DNA from: Protea cynaroides
Taxonomy: Eukaryota; Streptophyta; Magnoliopsida; Proteales; Proteaceae
Reading direction: 5' to 3'
Length of the DNA stretch: 64,000 nucleotides
Assembly: GCA_028583415.1 (NCBI GenBank)
Contig: CM053273.1
Location: 91,610,676 to 91,674,675, forward strand
In this document: piece by piece, positions 57,316 to 64,000 of the stretch
How positions within the stretch are numbered: position 1 is the first letter of the stretch
Layout of the letters: each line of letters starts with the position of its first letter
Translations under genes and position numbers: made by a program
Notes under the pieces: generated by a model
What the model was told of the DNA's origin: nothing
What the model saw: the letters and a program-made list of their open reading frames with translations, nothing else
Databases searched by the model: none

Positions 57316-60175
57316 CACCACTTCTGATTCTCTGAATGTCATTCTCAATCTGGCCCTGGAAATCGCACTCTGCCGCCCAATTTCCCCAACAGAAATTGTT
57401 AGCTCTAACCTTCAAAGCTCACCCGTCTCCTTTTCTCCAAATGCAATTCCCAACACCACCTTCACATTGAACACACACTCTCTCTTCCATGTGTAAATAC
57501 AAAAGGAGAACTGATGCAATAGAACCACAGCTGCCACGATCCGAGGAGAGGACGGGATAGAGAAAGAAAGAGAAAAATAAGTGGGAACAGGGAAGGAGCT
57601 AGAGTTCTGGTATCTAAATTTCTTATATTGTATGGTTTAGAATGGCTAGAGATGTATTCTGTTTTCATGTTTGACAACAGAAGCAGAAAAATTATTGTGT
57701 GTTTTCAGGGAAATGCGGAGGATTCCTTATTAATGGGAACTCCATTCTTCTGCAGAGTGTATTTCTTATCGGCATTTGGGTATTGGTATTTGCCAAGTGA
57801 TGAGCTACTCACTCCCCTTGCATGGGTTGTATAATTTTTTAAAAAAAAAAAAAAAGAAAGAAAGAAAAAGTATTAAGTTGGCCAAATTGTATCAAAGAGA
57901 GAAAAGAAACACATTTTCCATTCATTCTCTGACAGCTCCATCACCACAGTCATTGCCTCTGCTTGAAGCTTTATCTACACTAACTCATCTTTAATTAACT
58001 GAAGTTTTTCTGTGGCTTTCGATTTTGTATATTGAAGGTGTGATTAGCCTCAAAGTACCTGAAGATGTATTGATCAGCTTATTCTACTTTTTAATGGAAG
58101 TTACCGGCTTGTTATGCACACCTCTTAAAGGGACGATTTGAATGGCACACACTATAGATATCTTTAGAACATGATATTTTTCTTTTAATTGTCTATTGAT
58201 TTATTTTTAGAAGTTTTTTTAAAGTGTATAATAAAATGGGTTTTTCACAAACTTTTTGACAATATTTATCATTGTCACTGTCAAAAGTTGTCATTATTTT
58301 TTTTTTTTTTTTTCTTTCAAATGAACATGTGAAATGATAAGAAATTACTTTCACTGAAAAAGTAAATATATTATACTAGAAGTACAAAAAAATAAAGTTC
58401 CATAATTTTTTGACACGTTAGGATGTCAATATGAAAAATCCCATTAAATAACTCAATCATGTATCTAGACTCGACAACCCAACCCCTTCGTCAAGAAGTC
58501 CAATTCCTCTCCCCACATGGGTACCCTCTTTGAGGGAAAAAAGATCCTCTGTAGTGAGGCACCTGTGTAGTGAAGATCTCATCCACTCAAAGTAGATCAA
58601 CACGCATCCTGATCCAGTCAAAATGCATTGAGATACACGCAGATCCAGTTTGAATGGGTAGAATCCTTACTGCAGGGGTGGCCTCACTATAGAGTATCCC
58701 AATCCCCCTCCTTCTTCCCCCATACACCCATTGGAGATGGATGGTGAAGGGTCATGGGTGATGGATAATGGGGTATGAAGAGGGTACCTATGTGGGGACA
58801 GGATCCAGATTCCGGAATCCAGACTCATGGTCAACTTGACAGCCACCCTTCAGGTTTTACAATATTTGATTTTCGCCGTCCAACCATTAAGAGAGCAAAA
58901 ACTAACATTTGTATATTATGCACTGCAGTTGGGAAATACATCCATGAGAGAATATTTCCCAAATAGAAAGAGGATTCATAGTGATGCCATCATCGTTCTA
59001 TTATATTGGTGATGTGGAATTTCAGGATAACTGGGGCGGGTTTGGTAGGACTCTTGGCTCTAATACCATTTCTTTCATAATGGGAAACATGCATGATGTA
59101 TTATTGTAAGATATTCATGCATGGAAAGAAGTTGCAGATTTGGACTTAAAATCACGCAGGGTATACACCTTGGGACGTCTGATTTCTTTGCGGTTGTTTC
59201 ACTACGAGTAAGTCTACAAGGAAAATTATTGAATCTTATTAAAAACTCAATACTCCCTTTGAAACGAATCATAGATATTTAGGCATTCAACGGGTGGTTT
59301 TTGGTGCATGGCTGACGCATGGATGATTGGGAAGAAGGGATGATGAGTCCTGACTCCTGAACGGGAATACAAACTACTTCAAGATCTGAAGTGAGGTTGG
59401 ATATGGATTTATTCATTTTCTCTACGTCTCTGCGTTTGTGGGAAGGAGCTCAAAGAGGAAATTAAGTCTGACATAAAAGTAAAGATAGTCAAACCTGTAA
59501 CTGAATTCTTAAGTTAGACTTACCTCCGTTAGGTTTCAGCATTCCCGCCATCGTCGTGTTCAAGCCAATACTCTATAGCAGAAACAGTTGAAGTCTATCC
59601 AAAAGCAGCGATGCACACACACGGTCGCTGTCCTGTTGATTTCACACTCACGCACTGGAGTAGACAAGATCAGAAGGAAATCTGTAATGACATTAGCAGT
59701 CTGGTTTGTCAATGTCTCAGAACTCAAAAAGGGGATGTTTTTCAATGGGATTCTACAGCGCTTTTTATCCAACTCTTTAAAATTTTAGCCTCATTAGATC
59801 GACCAGATATCATTTGTAAAAACTACATTTATTTTTATTTTTACAAATTATTAGTTGGGAAAAGGCTCAGTGGAGTTTTATTGAGTACATAACTTGTGTA
59901 AAAGAAGCACCTGTTTCTTTCCTAGGTTCCCTTTCCACCTCTTTGGTAAACCCCATTCGCTCTTGTTCACTACAAGGATATCATTGATTGAATCAATACA
60001 ATATCTAATCTCTGTTTGCTATACAACACACCTATCTTAAAGCAAGGGTTTAAAAACTACTTTCAATTTCAGCCAAGCAGCTCCTACAACCCTGAACAAC
60101 AGCAATACTACACATCAAAAAACCCTGCAACTACAGAACAGTCAGTAGCGTGCACCCAATTATACCAGCTGGGCT
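57316..60175. other. Intergenic region before the TEX2-like gene
   Basis: No gene is recognised in about 2.9 kb. It contains a foldback structure (58505-58803), T- and A-tracts (about 57839-57855 and 58296-58313) and a weak primer-site-like motif on the minus strand at about 59056-59070. Short open frames lack family features. Confidence 0.55.
58505..58803. repeat. Foldback (inverted repeat) of about 300 bp
   Basis: The left arm contains CTCCCCACATGGGTACCCTC and TGTAGTGAGGCACC. The right arm, read in reverse complement, contains CTGTCCCCACATAGGTACCC and TATAGTGAGGCCACCCC in the same order. The two arms fold on each other with a short loop. I see no convincing target duplication, so MITE status is unproven. 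Confidence 0.55.
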
Positions 60176-62598
60176 TCATCCACTGTCATGGCCCCGCATC
60201 TTCTCAACAATGTGCCTTCCTTTCTCCTCGAAGTGCCGCCTTTTTTCTTCAAGCTTCTCCCCCATCTTCTTCCCCAATCCCATCATCCTTTCTCTTCTCC
60301 CCATTCTCCTTGGTCTTGCATCCTCATCTATGTCAGTGTGTTCCTCATTCTCTATCACTGATCTTGTGGATTGACAGTCTAGGATGTTTGATCTGCTCTG
60401 AATGCAACTCTCTTGTGATTCATTCCTTAATAGTGGGGTCCTCAACTCTTGCAGTGACGGACTGGAGGTGGACTGATGGATGGAATTTGATGGAGATGAT
60501 GCTGACGCAGAGGATGCTTCATAAGCTGGCTGTTGAAGAGGAAGGACATTCTTACTCATATCATGCTCATCTTGAATACTACTAGTGTTCTGTTTTCTTC
60601 CTGTGTCACCGGCTTCAAGCTCCATTCTAGTGTGCCCAACTGGGTTTGCAGGTGCTTCTCGTACTGTATGCTCACCAACAGCTTCTTGATTAAGCCATAT
60701 AAAGGGAGCTACCTTTCTTGGGACCCAATCATCCTTTTCCGCTAACATCCATGGGAAGCATACGCATTCACAGTTTGGAAGTACTAGAGTTTCACGGATT
60801 GCAGCCTGTGGAAATTTTGAAGTCAAAACAGAGAGAACTAACTTTTCTGTCAACTTGTGCAAAAAAGCTTTTGTGAATGAAGACGTTCAAAATGTAATGA
60901 GGGTTTCTAATGCACCGGATACGCTAAACCTGTCCACCCAAGATCAAAATAATTATAACCTTCCAGTACTCTGTTCAGTCGTTACAAAATCTGGGCACTT
61001 TGTAATTTTAAAACACAGGTGGGGCAGAAAATAGGCTTATTTCAAGGTAAGCTGATCAGACCCAGTGCTCTCCCAGCCCACAGTTTCATTTCTAATCACA
61101 ACCATTCACTCTCATTATAGGAAGTAAAAGAATCAGTTGTGTATGTACATGGAACATAATAATGGGCCAGCCCGCGGCTGGCATTGGCTTCTTATGTGAA
61201 GCTCAGACCCACTCCTAACTTCAATGGGCTTACAGTGGCTCAGGGCCAGGAGGGACTAAGCTAAATTTCCCAGGCCGAGACCCATGCACAAGCATGGGCT
61301 GGGCTTGCCAAGTGACCATTGCCAACCCTTTGTAGGGTTCAAAAAGTTGGATCGTTCAGCCATGCCCTAAAAGTTGTCCTAACATTTAATTTTACAAAGT
61401 AAAAAAATATGGGCTTAAAGTTGCCAAGGTTAACAGATTGTTGGAGAATCCAACAAAAGATGAGGTGCGAATGCGAATTCTCTCCAATCGGTTGAAAATA
61501 CAGACGAACAAAACAGAGAGAGAGAGAGAGGAGTTGCAGGTCCATAGGGTCCCACACCCCACATCCCCTGTTTTGTTTCACCAGTACTTTCAAGAGGATT
61601 AGAGGATCCATTGTGCGAAAGGAGCATAGGGAATGACATATACTAGTGATGTAAGCATAGGGGTAAGTGGATTAGGACATGAAGACATGGCAAATCCAAG
61701 GAGTCCCTATATGACGGACAGAGTGGATTGGATTGGTCATGTGACCCTTCCACTTGTGGGACCTTCTGTGCAGCAGATTCTCTTAAAAGTCATTGGAAAA
61801 GAGAGATCATTTCCTGACCTTGAGCCGATTGCCTAAGAGCAAAGCGATGTGTGAGCTCGTAATTTTGTGGTCTCCCACAAAAGACTCCATATTGAAATCC
61901 ACCTCAGGCATTGATGTAAACCCAAACCATAACTGATCAGAAGGTGGTGGCTTAATATGTAGCCTCAATGTTCCTCGGATCGATGCAACCTTTATTTCCA
62001 AGGAAAGGGGCACCTGTATTTCCAGTGGAAGAAAAAGAGAAACCATATATAAGTTTGTATTTCAAAATTCAGCCCACCCCTCCCCAACACAAAACCAATG
62101 ATGATCTAATGATAATGATAAAGAAAGTAACGGTAGCAATGCCCTGAAATGAAGACGACATAATTGCTAGTTCTGCTGTTGAATTATTCTTTTTTTTTTT
62201 TTTTTTTTGGGTGGATAGGTAGGCCCCAAGGAGAGTTGAACTAATGACCTCTTTGAGGTGTTGGTCTTTACTGAGCTACCCCCTTGGGGTCTTGCTGAAT
62301 TATACTTGATACCAAGAAAAAAAAAAAAGGGGGTATTTTTTAGAAAACTTCACTATTCCCAAGGAAAAAACCAACAAGAGTTTATCCACACTGGAATGAA
62401 AATTTGATTCTAACGCATGGAAGGAAAAAAGAAAGGGGGGGGGGGGGGGGGGGGTGGTTATAATGTGAAGTCAGTAACAAATGAATGAACACCAACATAG
62501 ACAAAGTTCACTAACCTGAGAAACTTGGTTGGCAACAGAATTCAAAATAGACTTCCACCTTGAAGTCCAACTAGTGCTCTTGAAGTTTTTCGAATCAT
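60176..62598 (-). CDS. TEX2-like SMP-domain (DUF2404) protein, C-terminal exons only
   Basis: SMP-domain proteins of the TEX2 type transfer lipids at ER contact sites. Three minus-strand exons are visible, 62516-62598, 61819-62013 and 60176-60805, ending at a TGA. They encode about the last 301 residues. The first carries WTSRWKSILNSVANQVSQ; the second VPLSLEIKVASIRGTLRLHI with KPPPSDQLWFGFTSMP; the third opens AAIRETLVLPNCECVCFPWM and AEKDDWV, followed by a Ser-rich linker and a basic, probably helical C-terminus rich in Lys, Arg and Glu. All borders are GT-AG and the phases join. The second exon and start of the third match the conserved end of the SMP/DUF2404 region of Arabidopsis At1g73200-type proteins as I recall it. 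The 5' exons, with expected membrane segments and PH-like part, lie beyond 64000. Confidence 0.82.
62188..62295 (-). mobile_element. tRNA-derived SINE (Au-like) with 8-bp target duplication
   Basis: On the minus strand the 108-bp element starts in CCCAAGGGGGTAGCTCAGTA, which contains a Pol III A box (TAGCTCAGT). It has a B box-like AGTTCAACTCT about 35 bases on and ends in a poly(A) tail (T-run 62190-62208 on the + strand). TGAATTAT flanks both sides (62180-62187 and 62296-62303). It sits in an intron of the TEX2-like gene, in the same orientation as the gene. Confidence 0.8.
62435..62454. repeat. G20 homopolymer
   Basis: Twenty consecutive G residues lie in an intron of the TEX2-like gene, on the strand opposite to its transcript. 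Such runs are rare and can form G-quadruplexes; assembly length may be inexact. Confidence 0.9.
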
Positions 62599-64000
62599 CT
62601 GATGGGAAACAAAATAAAGTTCACAAAAACATTACTAAAAATGGAGCATTTGTACAATCAGCTTCACATTAAAAGTATTTGGTGGATGTGTTCTGAATAA
62701 ATGAGCACATCCATCGTTTCTCATCATAGTAATTGGAATGCTTACAGTCAAGCATGACTAGATAACATTATGGGCGGGGGCACGTCAAAAGATTTCCAAT
62801 TGCACTTCTCTTTTTCAGTACCAGTATTTTATACTACCATTATATAGATTCATCCTCAAGCATATGAGCTATCTACATTGGGTGTGTTGTTTCCAAAGGC
62901 ATGCAGGGTCTATATCAGACTTGTTTAGTGCTGGAATCTGTGAAGACGTACTACCATAATAGCAGACCTAAAAACTTCTTTTTTTTTTTTTTTTTTTGGG
63001 GGGGGTAAGTAGCAGATCTAAAACTTGATTTTGTTTCTTTGAAAAATTTAAATATGTTTAGAATAAAAAAAATAAAGCTCATATGTTTATTATTTAAAAG
63101 AATTCTTTCAAGCGTTTGTTTGAGACTTCATTTCACATGAAGGGTTTTTTTTTAATCGATGAACAAAGTATTAAAGATGGTAACAAAAAACTTAACATAC
63201 AGCAGAAAGCTGTACAAGTATGAAAGACATCTGAATACTGAGCCTCCCTGTCAAAAAGCAGTGTAAAAGCAAACAATTCCCAAATTCAGGTCAAGCACAA
63301 CCATAAGAGAAGATAGTTGTTTCACCCAATCAAAAATTCTAGGCAAGTCAAAAGAGGTACCATCACTATGTGGAGTTTTGCTAATTCCAAAGATGCCAGC
63401 AATGGTAAAAAGGAAATTATTAACTAACAAGTTTTCCTGCAGCAGATTGCAGTACTGTTCTAAGAAAGAAATTCCTGAGTTGTATCCATTGGGAAGTTCA
63501 TTGGTAGTCTCCAAGGCCTTATTTTCTATTCAAACTGCAGCAGAACTAGTGTTGTATCTACTGAGTTTTATAGATCTTTATCATTTTTCTCATTCTATCT
63601 TTTTGGGGATCTGCTTACTCCTAGTGTATCTTGGTATTTCCTTATAGGCAAATAAGTTTCCTTTCTATTTTTTCTGCATCTCTTTCTTTATTTTCTTATC
63701 TTATTTTTCTTGCCTCCAACCGATTTGTCTCGGGTTTCAACCAAGTTTCAGTCAAAACCTGGGGATTTTCCCGAGACATCTCAAAACCTTGGTTTCAAGG
63801 CCCAAAAGTGTTTTTCTTGATCTGAGTTTTTTGTGTAACCTATTTTAACCATATTTTCCACATTAGTTTAAAAAAAATCCAAAATGATAATATGTGATAT
63901 GGGCCCAAGTTTGCTAGTGTATGTTGAGACCTGGAATTGTGTACAAAGTTAAGTATGCAACACTTACACCCCCCCAACATATGAATCCAATAAAAAAAGA
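62599..64000. other. Probable intron of the TEX2-like gene
   Basis: The exon at 62516-62598 begins with a proper AG acceptor on the minus strand, so more upstream exons must exist. I found no further SMP-type exon up to the window edge. The stretch is AT-rich, with T-runs near 62980-62997 followed by G7. Confidence 0.5.

Noticed and set aside
59040..59100. Second minus-strand primer-site motif (TGGTATTAGAGCC) suggesting another LTR element
   Set aside because: No LTR with TG...CA ends or partner copy could be found on either side. One 13-base match is not enough.
60016..60585. 189-aa plus-strand open frame opposite the TEX2-like last exon
   Set aside because: It is antisense to a conserved exon, has no family features, and owes its Ser/Pro richness to the opposite strand's Glu/Arg codons.

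Overview
The window is nuclear DNA of a flowering plant. Every recognisable gene is a plant gene with GT-AG introns, the spaces between genes are AT-rich, and there are many plant LTR elements, MITEs, LINE relics and a SINE. A CslG-type gene argues for a non-grass, probably eudicot, host; I cannot name the species.

Layout. (1) 670-15717: two tandem alpha-galactosidase genes on the + strand. Copy A lacks exon 1, which must lie left of the window. Copy B is complete (15 exons). All 13 internal exons of the two copies have identical lengths. (2) 19700-24283 (+): a complete six-exon cellulose synthase-like G gene of 739 codons. (3) 26592-29107 (-): a complete three-exon SIP1-type aquaporin of 237 aa. 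(4) 33661-41665 (+): a DYW-class pentatricopeptide-repeat gene closely resembling Arabidopsis At4g02750, split by a 5.66 kb intron that holds a full-length antisense Ty1/copia element. (5) 46327-49419 (+): a complete seven-exon EamA/DMT-type transporter with a plastid-like N-terminus, resembling At3g02690. (6) 50210-57315: two non-autonomous LTR elements of one family in opposite orientation, with a LINE 3' end between them; the first carries two further nested insertions. (7) 60176-62598 (-): the last three exons of a TEX2-like SMP-domain gene whose 5' part lies beyond the right edge.

The genes do not form an obvious pathway. The alpha-galactosidases act on galactosides in the wall or apoplast, the CslG is an endomembrane glycosyltransferase, and the others concern water or solute transport, organelle RNA editing and lipid transfer. 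The most informative part of the window is its mobile DNA. Several insertions can be proved from within the window, because they carry target-site duplications or because a sister copy preserves the empty site. I found no CRISPR array, operon or clearly new enzymatic system.
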